DNA of 13,430 nt from Bacteroidaceae bacterium. Its GTDB lineage: Bacteria > Bacteroidota > Bacteroidia > Bacteroidales > Bacteroidaceae. The notes below the pieces were generated by a model, which saw only the letters and a list, made by a program, of their open reading frames with translations, had not been told where the DNA came from and did not search any database. The position numbers and the translations under genes are program-made. Of this stretch, positions 5,557 to 13,422 are shown in pieces; positions within the stretch are counted from its first letter, which is position 1, and the number at the start of each line of letters is the position of its first letter. The stretch spans positions 1 through 13,430 of the forward strand of contig JABUUG010000011.1 in assembly GCA_021443285.1 (NCBI GenBank), in the 5' to 3' direction.

Positions 5557-6645
5557 TTATTCGTCTGTTTCCTCTTCTTCATCGCTGTCACTTGATACAG
5601 GAAGTGCGGCACCAGTATTACGAATTAGCGAGACAATTTTTCCGGATATCTCTTCTGCCAACTCTTCGTTGTCCTTAAGGGTGGCGAGGAAGTTGTCCTT
5701 ACCCTTTATCTTTATGCCTTCGTAAGAGAGCATTGCGCCTGCCTTCTTTATGATGTCGAGTTCCACTCCGAGGTCAAGAATTTCATTGATTCGTGAAATT
5801 CCTTCACCAAACATAATGTTCACCTCACAGCGTTTGAACGGTGGTGCAACCTTGTTCTTTACAATCTTTATCTTTGTTACGTTTCCTATTACGTCGTCCT
5901 TGCCTTCCTTGATGGCCTTGCTTTTCCTGACGTCTATGCGTACAGAGGCATAGAACTTGAGGGCGTTGCCGCCTGTTGTGGTTTCCGGATTGCCAAACAT
6001 GACACCAATCTTTTCTCGCAATTGGTTGATGAAGATGACAGTGGTCTTTGTGCGGGAGATGTTGGCAGTCATCTTTCGCAGTGCCTGAGACATGAGTCGG
6101 GCGTGCAATCCTACTGCACTGTCTCCCATAGCACCTTCTATCTCTTTTTTAGGGGTAAGTGCCGCTACGGAGTCTACCACAATTAGGTCAACGGCGGCAG
6201 AACAGATTAGCTCATCAACAATCTGCAGGGCGTCCTCCCCACAGTCGGGTTGCGACATGAGAAGATTGTCTACTTTCACTCCTAGATTTGAGGCATAATA
6301 TGGGTCGAAGGCATGCTCCGCATCAATGAACGCACATATACCGCCCTGCTTTTGGCATTCTGCAATTGCATGAATGGCAAGGGTAGTCTTGCCAGAACTT
6401 TCTGGTCCGTATATTTCTACAATCCTTCCTTTAGGATAACCTCCACATCCGAGGGCAAGGTCCAGTCCGATGCTCCCTGAAGGTATTACTTCTATACCCT
6501 CCATGCTTTTGAGGCTCATCTTCATAATAGAGCCTTTGCCATAGTCCTTCTCTATCTTTGCCAGAACTGTGTTCAAAGCATTAAGTTTTGCCTGATTGCC
6601 CTCAAGTGCGTCAGGGCGTACATCAGTTGTTTTTTTTGACACCAT
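5557..6645 (-). CDS. recA: RecA recombinase
   Basis: A 362-residue protein that forms filaments on single-stranded DNA, drives homologous strand exchange and, where present, triggers LexA-type self-cleavage. Clear RecA features in order: Walker A GPESSGKT (80-87), catalytic Glu in DAEHAFDP (E110), Walker [11 protein letters not shown] (154-163), loop L1 region [20 protein letters not shown], the [13 protein letters not shown] segment, loop L2 [18 protein letters not shown] (219-236), and an acidic C-terminal tail ([10 protein letters not shown]). Length and motifs are normal. L1 has Ala at 172 where EGE is usual in many RecAs. Codons 3-6 contain a run of eight A on the coding strand. No SOS-type palindrome is visible upstream. 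The 71-base spacer to mutL is mostly TTTACTA-type repeat. Downstream is the CoA transferase. Confidence 0.98.
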   Translation of the reverse strand: MVSKKTTDVRPDALEGNQAKLNALNTVLAKIEKDYGKGSIMKMSLKSMEGIEVIPSGSIGLDLALGCGGYPKGRIVEIYGPESSGKTTLAIHAIAECQKQGGICAFIDAEHAFDPYYASNLGVKVDNLLMSQPDCGEDALQIVDELICSAAVDLIVVDSVAALTPKKEIEGAMGDSAVGLHARLMSQALRKMTANISRTKTTVIFINQLREKIGVMFGNPETTTGGNALKFYASVRIDVRKSKAIKEGKDDVIGNVTKIKIVKNKVAPPFKRCEVNIMFGEGISRINEILDLGVELDIIKKAGAMLSYEGIKIKGKDNFLATLKDNEELAEEISGKIVSLIRNTGAALPVSSDSDEEEETDE

Positions 6646-6649
6646 ATTA

Positions 6650-6671
6650 TTTACTGTTTACTATTTAACTG
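6650..6671 (-). repeat. Short tandem repeat (TTTACTR-type, 7-8 base period) before recA
   Basis: The plus strand reads TTTACTG, TTTACTA and TTTAACTG in tandem; the coding strand reads CAGTTAAATAGTAAACAGTAAA. It ends 4 bases upstream of the recA start codon. It therefore forms the ribosome-loading part of the leader, an A-rich unstructured stretch of the kind favoured in Bacteroidota in place of a Shine-Dalgarno site. Confidence 0.6.
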
Positions 6672-6717
6672 TTATAAGTGTTTATCCAGTGAAGAACATT
6701 TCGATTTAGAAGATTCC

Positions 6718-8574
6718 TTAACGGTTAAATCGCTCATCTAAATCTTCAATTATTGTAAGTATTGTCTTGCCGGAAGGGGTATAGTTAACATTGCTGCAAA
6801 TGAAGAGGTCTGCAACAAGTTTCTCCATTTCTTTGTCATCAAGCAGTTCGCCGTATGTTATCGCAGCATGTTTAGCGAGTCTTTCCGCAATAATGGAACA
6901 GACTGTCTCCTTAGGTGTTGCCTCTATAGAAGCCACTATATCCTGCAACAACTTTATGACATTCACACCTTGTATGTCTGCGGGGGTACCATTCACGGCA
7001 TAACTTCCACCTCCAAGTGATGTTATGTCAAAGCCCAACATTGTAAGGTCATCAAGGATAGAAAGTAGAGTAGCCTCGTCATTTCCATAAAATGTCAGCA
7101 CTTCTGGAAAAAGTACTTTCTGTGATGGAGCGGTACGATTTTCAATCTGCTTCATAAACCGCTCATATAGTACACGCAAATGGGCGCGATGCTGGTCAAT
7201 GACCAGAAGTCCCGATTTAACTGCTGTTATGATGTATGTGCCTTTGTACTGGTAGTGAACAGACGACTTGTCTTCTATAAGTCTTGTGTTCCCCTTTTCT
7301 GTTATTACATCTTCTGAATAGTTGTTCCACAAGGAAGTATTTTCATACTTCACATTACTTAACTGCACAGAAACATTTTGTATTCCTTCTTTTTTTAATG
7401 CCTCGTAGAATGATTCCCAATCAGAAGCTCCATTTCTTCTCTGAGAAATGGTTTCTGCATTGTTTGAAAAAGGGTTGTATGAGGAACTTGTGTTCACATT
7501 TGGTTTAGGTACTCCCTTGTCTCGATTGTCCAGAAAGACAGGTATGTCGGGACGGTTTTCTACATCGAAGTCTATGACGGGGCTGTCAGAGAATGTACCG
7601 ATGGAGTCTTTTACTGCGACATTGATGATCTGCCAGATTGTCTGCTCGTTTTCAAACTTTATGTCAGTTTTTGTTGGACTGACATTTACGTCTATATTTT
7701 CAGGATTTACATCCAGATAAAGGAAATATGGTATCTGTTCTCCAGCAGGTATCATCCGCTCTACAGCTTGTAGCACAGCACGATGGAAATACGGGTGTTT
7801 CATGTATCTCCCATTGACGAAAAAAAACTGCTTGGCTGCTTTTTTCTTTGCAGATTCTGGTTTGCCGACAAATCCCGAAAGGTTGCACACACTTGTTTTT
7901 ACATCTACTGGTACAAGATCCTGCTGCATTCTGCCGCCGAAGATGTCGACTATGCGCTGCATTCGCTGGCATGTGCGGAGGTTATACTTTTCCATCTCTC
8001 CAATATGGAAAGTGAACGCGATGTCTGGATATACCAGTGCTATGCGTTCAAAGATGCTGAGGATATTGTTTAGTTCGGCTGCATCTGACTTCAGGAATTT
8101 CCTTCTTGCAGGAATATTGAAGAAAATGTTGTTGACGGAAAAACTGCTTCCTTTAGGGCAGGACACCACTTCCTGACTTTCCACCTTGCTCCCGGCGATA
8201 ATTATCCTTGTGCCAACGACATCCTCTTCCTGTCTGGTGCGCAGTTCCACTTGTGAGACTGCTGCTATCGTTGCAAGAGCTTCCCCCCGAAACCCCATAG
8301 TATGAAGAGAGAACAGGTCGTCTGCCTTTCGTATCTTTGACGTGGCATGATGCTCAAATGACTTTCTTGCGTCGATGGGTGACATTCCTTTCCCGTCATC
8401 CACTACCTTTATAAGTGTCCTGCCGGCATCCACCACCAGTACATCTATGTGCCGTGCTTCTGCATCAATGGCATTCTCCACCAGTTCCTTTATCACTGAT
8501 GCAGGGCGTTCTATTACCTCACCAGCAGCTATCTGGTTGGCAACGGTGTCAGGGAGGAGCTGTATTATATCCAA
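6718..8574 (-). CDS. mutL: DNA mismatch repair protein MutL
   Basis: A 618-residue MutL, the GHKL-ATPase dimer that links MutS mismatch recognition to strand incision and excision. The N-terminal ATPase is intact: VANQIAAGEVIERPASVIKELVENAIDA (12-39, with E33/N34), DDGKGM (59-64), SFEHHATSKI, GFRGEAL (94-100), and the transducer domain up to about 325 (NVNVSPTKTDI). A poorly conserved linker spans about 325-440. The C-terminal dimerisation domain is recognisable, but its endonuclease motifs deviate. The DQHAxxE motif reads DQHRAHLRVLYE (460-471), and the region expected to hold C-P-H-G-R-P reads CSNVNYTPSGKT (593-604). The start at 8574 gives the standard IxxLPxxVANQIAAGEV beginning. It lies 96 bases downstream of the OstA-like gene and upstream of recA. 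I saw no clear promoter in the 96 bases, so read-through from the envelope genes is possible. MutS is not in the window. Confidence 0.97.
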   Translation of the reverse strand: MDIIQLLPDTVANQIAAGEVIERPASVIKELVENAIDAEARHIDVLVVDAGRTLIKVVDDGKGMSPIDARKSFEHHATSKIRKADDLFSLHTMGFRGEALATIAAVSQVELRTRQEEDVVGTRIIIAGSKVESQEVVSCPKGSSFSVNNIFFNIPARRKFLKSDAAELNNILSIFERIALVYPDIAFTFHIGEMEKYNLRTCQRMQRIVDIFGGRMQQDLVPVDVKTSVCNLSGFVGKPESAKKKAAKQFFFVNGRYMKHPYFHRAVLQAVERMIPAGEQIPYFLYLDVNPENIDVNVSPTKTDIKFENEQTIWQIINVAVKDSIGTFSDSPVIDFDVENRPDIPVFLDNRDKGVPKPNVNTSSSYNPFSNNAETISQRRNGASDWESFYEALKKEGIQNVSVQLSNVKYENTSLWNNYSEDVITEKGNTRLIEDKSSVHYQYKGTYIITAVKSGLLVIDQHRAHLRVLYERFMKQIENRTAPSQKVLFPEVLTFYGNDEATLLSILDDLTMLGFDITSLGGGSYAVNGTPADIQGVNVIKLLQDIVASIEATPKETVCSIIAERLAKHAAITYGELLDDKEMEKLVADLFICSNVNYTPSGKTILTIIEDLDERFNR

Positions 8575-8670
8575 TGTGCTATATACTGATTTGAAGAAAG
8601 TTTAGAATGTATATAAAGCATAGAAAGTGAAGACTTCTTTGTTGTCTTTAGCTTTAAGATTCTATGAGTT

Positions 8671-10470
8671 TTAGAGTTTTAACTTTGGTGGTGCAGACCT
8701 CTTCAGATTCTTTATCCCTGTACCTGCTTTCTTGGGTCTCCATTCAAAAAGGTCATTCTCATCTATAGGACGAATATAGTCGAAGAGGGCGAAATTAGGC
8801 AGTTTGTGCCTGTCGGCAGGTATTTGGTTCAATGGGTACATTGTGCCTTTGTTAGCGCACGTCCACAGGTGGTCGAGCTGCCCTTCGGTCATGTACATGC
8901 GCAGAGTGTCAGTTTCGCAATATACCATCCCCATAAGCGTAGAGTCCTGTTCGTCAAAGGGATAATAGTCAACAAGCACGTTTGAAATGGCTTCTGACAT
9001 TTTGACCTTTCCTTTCTCAAAATAACTCCACATTTCGGAAGAGGATATTTGGTTGTAATGGTCAATTGCCTTCGAATTTTTCATTTCCTCTGCATTTCGT
9101 TTCAAGGCTTCTATTGAGAACGCCTGACCAATAACATGAGTTCTATCTATTGTTGAGTCCGCAATATAGATATGGATTTCTTCTCCTACCAGCTGCTGGT
9201 TAGCATGCCAGACTATTGGGTCTTTGTACATTATCATCACGGAGTCTTGAGAATTTCCACACACGCTGTCAGCGACCGCTTGTACATCTTTTCGGTAAAT
9301 GCGTACATGAGGATATACATGTACTTTCCTATACATTGAGTCAGTGTCTATATCGAATGTTTCAATTCTTATTGTATCTCCATGCACATAGAGTGTATCC
9401 TTTTGCGAATAGTCTTTTAGCAGTGGTAGTTTGTCTCCGTCAAAGGGTCTGGCAGTTGCGTAGCCATGCCCCTCTTTCTTATTGTAAATAAACTCTCCGC
9501 AGAACAGGGTGTTCTTGTTCCTCCCGTCAGTGTAAATGACATTTCCATACCCTTCATTAATGCCTGTCTCGTCATTGCTGATGAGGGTGTCAGCAATAAT
9601 AGTGCGGTCATTGTCCACCACCTTTGAGCGGCTGTGCAGTATCGCTTCTTCTGTTTTTGTATTAAACTCTCCTTTCTCTGTTGTTATGGTACTGCTTTTG
9701 GATATAATAGTGGATGGGCCGTATATCTGTGCCCAGTTTGTCTTGTTATCGAAATAACCGTCGTTTGTCTGTATGGTTGTCTGTCCGGAAACTATTGTAG
9801 ATGGACCTTTGCAGTGTGCTTTTGATGTATGTGCATCATATATTAGTGTGTCAGTAACGACATTGTAGTCTTTGTCTTTGAGTTTTACATTAAATACGAA
9901 TGTGGCGAGTTTTGTGTCCAAATGGTATTCTCCCCATTCTGATGTAAGCTCCATACCCTTGTCGTTGACTTTGCCGTTATTCAAATAATAGGCGAAATTA
10001 TACAGTTTGTCATAGACAAGGCTGTCTGTGTGTAGCACAGTTTTATTGTGAGTGAGCACTACATTCTTGCTTGCATACAGCATCTCACGCCCCACCCCAC
10101 CATCGTACCAGGCATAATCGGATGTCAATGTCAGGGTGTCTCCCTGCTTCATTTTTACATGACCGAAAGCTTTGAATGTTTCCGACTGCTGGTAAAAATA
10201 GGCACTGTCGCATAATAGTATTGAACCTTTGTGCAGGAATTTCACGTTGCCTTTTGCTATCTGTGCTCCAGCCTGCATGCCATACTGGTCAAAGCGGAGG
10301 TTGTCTGCATGTTGGAGATAAACCCGATCGTCGTTAGTCTTATGTGTTTTCTTGCTCTTTTGTCCGAAGGCAATCAGCGACACCGCCAGTATCAATATTA
10401 CGGCAAATAATCTATTCACTTGAAAGTATGGACAACATATCATGGGGGTATTATTTAACCCATCCTTCAT
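8671..10470 (-). CDS. OstA-like (LptA/LptD N-domain family) LPS-transport protein
   Basis: A 599-residue exported protein of the Bacteroidota OstA-like family. Members are built of repeated beta strands forming the beta-jellyroll seen in LptA and LptD, which carry LPS across the periplasm. A hydrophobic signal segment lies at residues 21-35 (LFAVILILAVSLIAF) with likely cleavage near FGQ. The mature part shows repeated OstA-type units such as GNVKFLHKGSILLCDSAYFY, YASKNVVLTHNKTVLHTDSLVYD, VTDTLIYDAHTSKAHCKGPSTI and GYGNVIYTDG. The C-terminus is basic (GIKNLKRSAPPKLKL). There is no C-terminal beta-barrel as in LptD, so it is probably periplasmic or membrane-anchored. The start at 10470 overlaps the upstream foldase gene by 20 bases. 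M10 (codon at 10443) would give a non-overlapping start with a more compact signal peptide and may be the real one. Role in LPS transport is inferred from the family. Confidence 0.88.
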   Translation of the reverse strand: MKDGLNNTPMICCPYFQVNRLFAVILILAVSLIAFGQKSKKTHKTNDDRVYLQHADNLRFDQYGMQAGAQIAKGNVKFLHKGSILLCDSAYFYQQSETFKAFGHVKMKQGDTLTLTSDYAWYDGGVGREMLYASKNVVLTHNKTVLHTDSLVYDKLYNFAYYLNNGKVNDKGMELTSEWGEYHLDTKLATFVFNVKLKDKDYNVVTDTLIYDAHTSKAHCKGPSTIVSGQTTIQTNDGYFDNKTNWAQIYGPSTIISKSSTITTEKGEFNTKTEEAILHSRSKVVDNDRTIIADTLISNDETGINEGYGNVIYTDGRNKNTLFCGEFIYNKKEGHGYATARPFDGDKLPLLKDYSQKDTLYVHGDTIRIETFDIDTDSMYRKVHVYPHVRIYRKDVQAVADSVCGNSQDSVMIMYKDPIVWHANQQLVGEEIHIYIADSTIDRTHVIGQAFSIEALKRNAEEMKNSKAIDHYNQISSSEMWSYFEKGKVKMSEAISNVLVDYYPFDEQDSTLMGMVYCETDTLRMYMTEGQLDHLWTCANKGTMYPLNQIPADRHKLPNFALFDYIRPIDENDLFEWRPKKAGTGIKNLKRSAPPKLKL

Positions 10471-11914
10471 ATTTGTAGTCGCCGTTTTTGTAGTTGTCGT
10501 TAAGGCGTGTGTATGTAGTCTTTATCTTTTCCTTTATCCAATTGTCAAGGAATTCTTCCTTCGCTTTTGCCATCACCACATCCTTCAAAACGTTGAAATC
10601 CTCTCGTATATTTGCCTTATGGGCATCTACTCTAGACTTAAGTTTAATGATTGCAACCACATTTTTTCCTCTGCTATTTATCATTTGGAATGCGGTAGAG
10701 ACTTCTCCGACATTCAGCTTCTCGACTGCTGCTGCAATTTCGGTTGGCAGGTCTTGCATACGGAAGCGACTTGTTCTGCCATCTTGTGTCTGCTGAGACA
10801 TGAGTCCGTATGCACTTTTAGAATCCTTGTCATCAGAAAGGTAGGTTGCCGCTTCATCAAAAGTTATCTTTCCGTTTCGTATATCTACGGCAAGGGAATC
10901 GAGTCTAAATTTAGCGGAGTCTATTTCTACTTGATCAACTTTTGGTTTGAGGAGGATGTGTCTGCACTTCACCTTATCGCCTCTCTTGTCTATGAGCTGT
11001 ATGATGTGATAGCCAAACTCTGACTCTACGATTTTAGATATTTTTTTGGGGTCAGAAAGATTGAAGGCTACACTTGCGAATGCGGGGTCAAGCATTCCAC
11101 GTCCAGAATAATCTAATTCACCTCCATCACGTGCAGATCCAGGATCTTCGGAATAGAGTCTTGCTAACACAGCAAAACTTGTTTCTCCTGTGGTAACACG
11201 TTCTGTGAAGTTACGTAACTGGTCTTTCACTCGGTTTATTTCTTCATTTTTGATACGCGGCTGTCGTGTAATAATTTGCACTTCAACAGTTGTCGGCACG
11301 TCGGGGAGGCTGTCTTGATTTGCTACTGACTCGTAAAATTTTCTCACGTCAGTTGGCGTTACCTTTATGTCTTTTACGAGTTCCTCTCGTTCTCGGTTTT
11401 CCAGTTCCCTGTTTTTAAAGTCATCGTGCAGACTTCTTTTCATTTGGTTGATGGTTTGTCCCTTGTATTCTTCAAGTTTCTCTCGGCTACCGACCATTTG
11501 AATCCACATGTTTATTTGGGCATCAATGCCTCTTGATATTTCGGATTCGGTTACTTCAATGGAGTCTATTGCGGCCTGTGTGAGGAATAGTTTCTGTAGA
11601 GCAATCTGTTCAGGAATTCGATAGTCAGGATTCCCTTCCCATTTGTATCCTTCCACTTCCGATTGAGCTTTTAGAGCTTCCACCTCAGATTTCAGTATTG
11701 CCTCATCACCAACGACCCATATAACTTCATCAACAATACTTTTTGGATCCACATAATCTGTGGAGGGAGTCTTCAATGAGTCTGTAAGAACAATTGTAGA
11801 GTCTGTATCACCCAAATAATTGTTGCCAGGTAGAAGACCTTTATGAGTGGAGAATATTGCCATACCCGATGAAGAAGTTAGTAGCACACAGGATATGGCT
11901 AAAAGTTTTTTCAT
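10451..11914 (-). CDS. SurA-like periplasmic chaperone / parvulin peptidyl-prolyl isomerase
   Basis: A 487-residue exported protein related to SurA, which escorts unfolded outer-membrane proteins. The signal peptide is residues 1-19 (MKKLLAISCVLLTSSSGMA). The N-terminal helical SurA domain covers about 60-205. A first parvulin-like unit spans about 209-308, with YSEDPGSARDGGEL (254-267) and FGYHIIQL (300-307). A second unit at about 315-428 starts CRHILL (317-322) but lacks the FGYHII and GGxL motifs. The first unit lacks the HIL histidine motif (it reads VQIITRQP), so neither unit has the whole active-site set. The C-terminal helix (429-470) would pack on the N-domain as in SurA. The gene lies 11 bases downstream of the other foldase and overlaps or abuts the OstA-like gene, forming an outer-membrane assembly operon. 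Confidence 0.92.
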   Translation of the reverse strand: MKKLLAISCVLLTSSSGMAIFSTHKGLLPGNNYLGDTDSTIVLTDSLKTPSTDYVDPKSIVDEVIWVVGDEAILKSEVEALKAQSEVEGYKWEGNPDYRIPEQIALQKLFLTQAAIDSIEVTESEISRGIDAQINMWIQMVGSREKLEEYKGQTINQMKRSLHDDFKNRELENREREELVKDIKVTPTDVRKFYESVANQDSLPDVPTTVEVQIITRQPRIKNEEINRVKDQLRNFTERVTTGETSFAVLARLYSEDPGSARDGGELDYSGRGMLDPAFASVAFNLSDPKKISKIVESEFGYHIIQLIDKRGDKVKCRHILLKPKVDQVEIDSAKFRLDSLAVDIRNGKITFDEAATYLSDDKDSKSAYGLMSQQTQDGRTSRFRMQDLPTEIAAAVEKLNVGEVSTAFQMINSRGKNVVAIIKLKSRVDAHKANIREDFNVLKDVVMAKAKEEFLDNWIKEKIKTTYTRLNDNYKNGDYKYEGWVK

Positions 11915-11925
11915 TCTTTATATAA

Positions 11926-13365
11926 TTAGTGAGTTGGTTCTATTTTTTCAATTTCATCCATGAAAACATTTACAGTGTATTTTTTCCTCAGTTCGATTAT
12001 CCACTGTTTTTCGAGATAGTCTCGGTAATCCGATACCACTTCTGCTTTTACGTCTTCGAGTGAATCCGGTTGTTTAAGGAGTTTTCCATATACATCATGG
12101 TAGTTGAAATCTTTTATCATCTTCGGTGTGGTATTTATTTTGAAAATGATGGAATCAACGAGTGCATTAGTGCCGATTTTGAATAGTCCTTTTTCTGCCC
12201 TTACACGGAGATTTGAGGCATCAGAATTAAAATTTTCTTTTAAGACATCTGACCATTTGGAGAAGTCGTTTTTCTTCAATACAGTTTTTACCTCTTTTAG
12301 GTCAGCTTTAGTCTTTGTGTAGTATGCGATACCCCTGAATCGTGGAGTATCCCATTTGTATTTGCTTTTGTTTTTTTTGAAGAATATCTGTTGTCCATCA
12401 GTGTCGTTATCGGCTTTTTTCCATACCTCCTTGTCAGATACTTCACAAAGAAGCAGTCCGTCATGGTATTCTTTCAGCATATATTTTGTGTTATTGTCAT
12501 GCTCAGAGAGGCATTGTGCCTGTTCAGAGAGTATTTTCTCTGTTGTAGTGTTCTGTTCTTTAGCTTTTTTCTCGACTGCATTTTGTGCTATGGCAGTTCT
12601 TAGATTTCGTTTTTCAATGAAATTGAGGATGTCATTGCGATGGAATTCGTATGGTTCGAACTGTTTGCGGTCGTCCATTTTTATTATATGCCATCCGAAC
12701 TGTGTTCTGACTGGGTTTGAGATTTGTCCTTTTTGTAGAGCGAATGCTGCCATATCAAATTCTTTGACAAATCGTCCGTGTGGCACCCACTGGTCTATTT
12801 TTCCTCCGTTGGCGGCAGAACCTTTGTCTTGGGATATGTTTTTTGCAAGTGTCTGAAAGTCAGCTCCATTTGCTAAGGCGTTAAGTGCGGAGTCTATTCT
12901 GTTTTTTATGGCTTGTTGTTCTTCAGGTGTTGCATCCGCTTTGACAGTCAGCAGTATGTGTGAACACTTGATTAGTCCGTCTGGACCAATTGATTGCAGG
13001 GTTTCGTTGTAGATGTTTTTTGCTTCGTTTTCTATGTCTTCATCTGTTATCATTGTTGGAAAGACAATACGGTTACGGCAGTCTGCATATTCTTTTTTGA
13101 AGCTTGTTAAAGTATCAAGTTGCGCATCTTTAGCTGCCAGCACTTTGAGTTTGTAGTTGATGAAGAGCTCGACGTATTCTTTGAGTGATTTTTTGTCGAT
13201 GACATTTTCTGCCTGGTTTTTGCGGAAATTGTATTCGAACTCGGAACGTGGTACGTTCTCTCCATTGATAATCATGACGCATGGGTCAAGTTCATTTGTG
13301 ATTTGTTGAGCGTATGCGCTGGCAACGAATGCTAATGCAGATAATGCTGTAAGGAGGAATTTCAT
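11926..13365 (-). CDS. PpiC-type parvulin peptidyl-prolyl isomerase, exported
   Basis: A 479-residue periplasmic foldase. The signal peptide is residues 1-19 (MKFLLTALSALAFVASAYA), followed by QQ. Residues about 27-120 form a SurA_N-like helical part. A complete parvulin domain spans about 130-230: SHILL (135-139), SQDKGSAANGGKI (178-190), and FGWHII (223-228), so prolyl isomerase activity is plausible. The remaining 250 residues are rich in charged residues and weakly resemble a degenerate second isomerase unit and a C-terminal helical region. The start at 13365 gives an ideal signal peptide, and the start codon is preceded by a repeat-derived leader (13370-13422). As first gene of the seven-gene minus-strand block within the window, its promoter probably lies beyond the window edge. 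With the following SurA-like and OstA-like genes it points to outer-membrane protein and LPS biogenesis. Confidence 0.92.
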   Translation of the reverse strand: MKFLLTALSALAFVASAYAQQITNELDPCVMIINGENVPRSEFEYNFRKNQAENVIDKKSLKEYVELFINYKLKVLAAKDAQLDTLTSFKKEYADCRNRIVFPTMITDEDIENEAKNIYNETLQSIGPDGLIKCSHILLTVKADATPEEQQAIKNRIDSALNALANGADFQTLAKNISQDKGSAANGGKIDQWVPHGRFVKEFDMAAFALQKGQISNPVRTQFGWHIIKMDDRKQFEPYEFHRNDILNFIEKRNLRTAIAQNAVEKKAKEQNTTTEKILSEQAQCLSEHDNNTKYMLKEYHDGLLLCEVSDKEVWKKADNDTDGQQIFFKKNKSKYKWDTPRFRGIAYYTKTKADLKEVKTVLKKNDFSKWSDVLKENFNSDASNLRVRAEKGLFKIGTNALVDSIIFKINTTPKMIKDFNYHDVYGKLLKQPDSLEDVKAEVVSDYRDYLEKQWIIELRKKYTVNVFMDEIEKIEPTH

Positions 13366-13369
13366 TATA

Positions 13370-13386
13370 GGTGGGTTCTATAAATT
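13370..13386 (-). repeat. Dispersed intergenic repeat, copy 3 (AATTTATAGAACCCACC)
   Basis: On the minus strand this reads AATTTATAGAACCCACC, identical to the copy before the MFS gene except for one base. It is directly preceded by TTAACTCC units, as in copy 1 at 126-151. It ends 4 bases before the ATG of the PpiC-type gene. Confidence 0.5.
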
Positions 13387-13422
13387 GGAGTTAAGGGAGT
13401 TAAGGGAGTTAAAGGAGTTAAA
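13387..13422. repeat. Tandem repeat, four 9-base units GGAGTTAAR
   Basis: Four consecutive 9-base units read GGAGTTAA plus G, G, A and A at the ninth position. On the coding strand of the foldase gene this is (Y)TTAACTCC repeated four times, 22-57 bases before the start codon. Copy number could vary by slippage. Confidence 0.8.

Noticed and set aside
6646..6717. SOS/LexA-type operator before recA
   Set aside because: I searched the spacer by eye for a paired palindrome and found only the TTTACTR repeats.
7802..8176. Plus-strand open frames opposite mutL (up to 124 codons)
   Set aside because: They are shadows of the well-conserved MutL ATPase domain and carry no motifs of their own.
8575..8670. 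Promoter or terminator between the OstA-like gene and mutL
   Set aside because: The only structure is a short GAAGACTTC palindrome; there is no TAnnTTTG match on the coding strand and no hairpin with a T-tract.
10442..11023. Plus-strand open frame of 193 codons opposite the SurA-like gene
   Set aside because: It is the largest shadow frame, but Cys/Phe/Leu-rich translation without a domain and its position fully antisense to a real gene argue against it.
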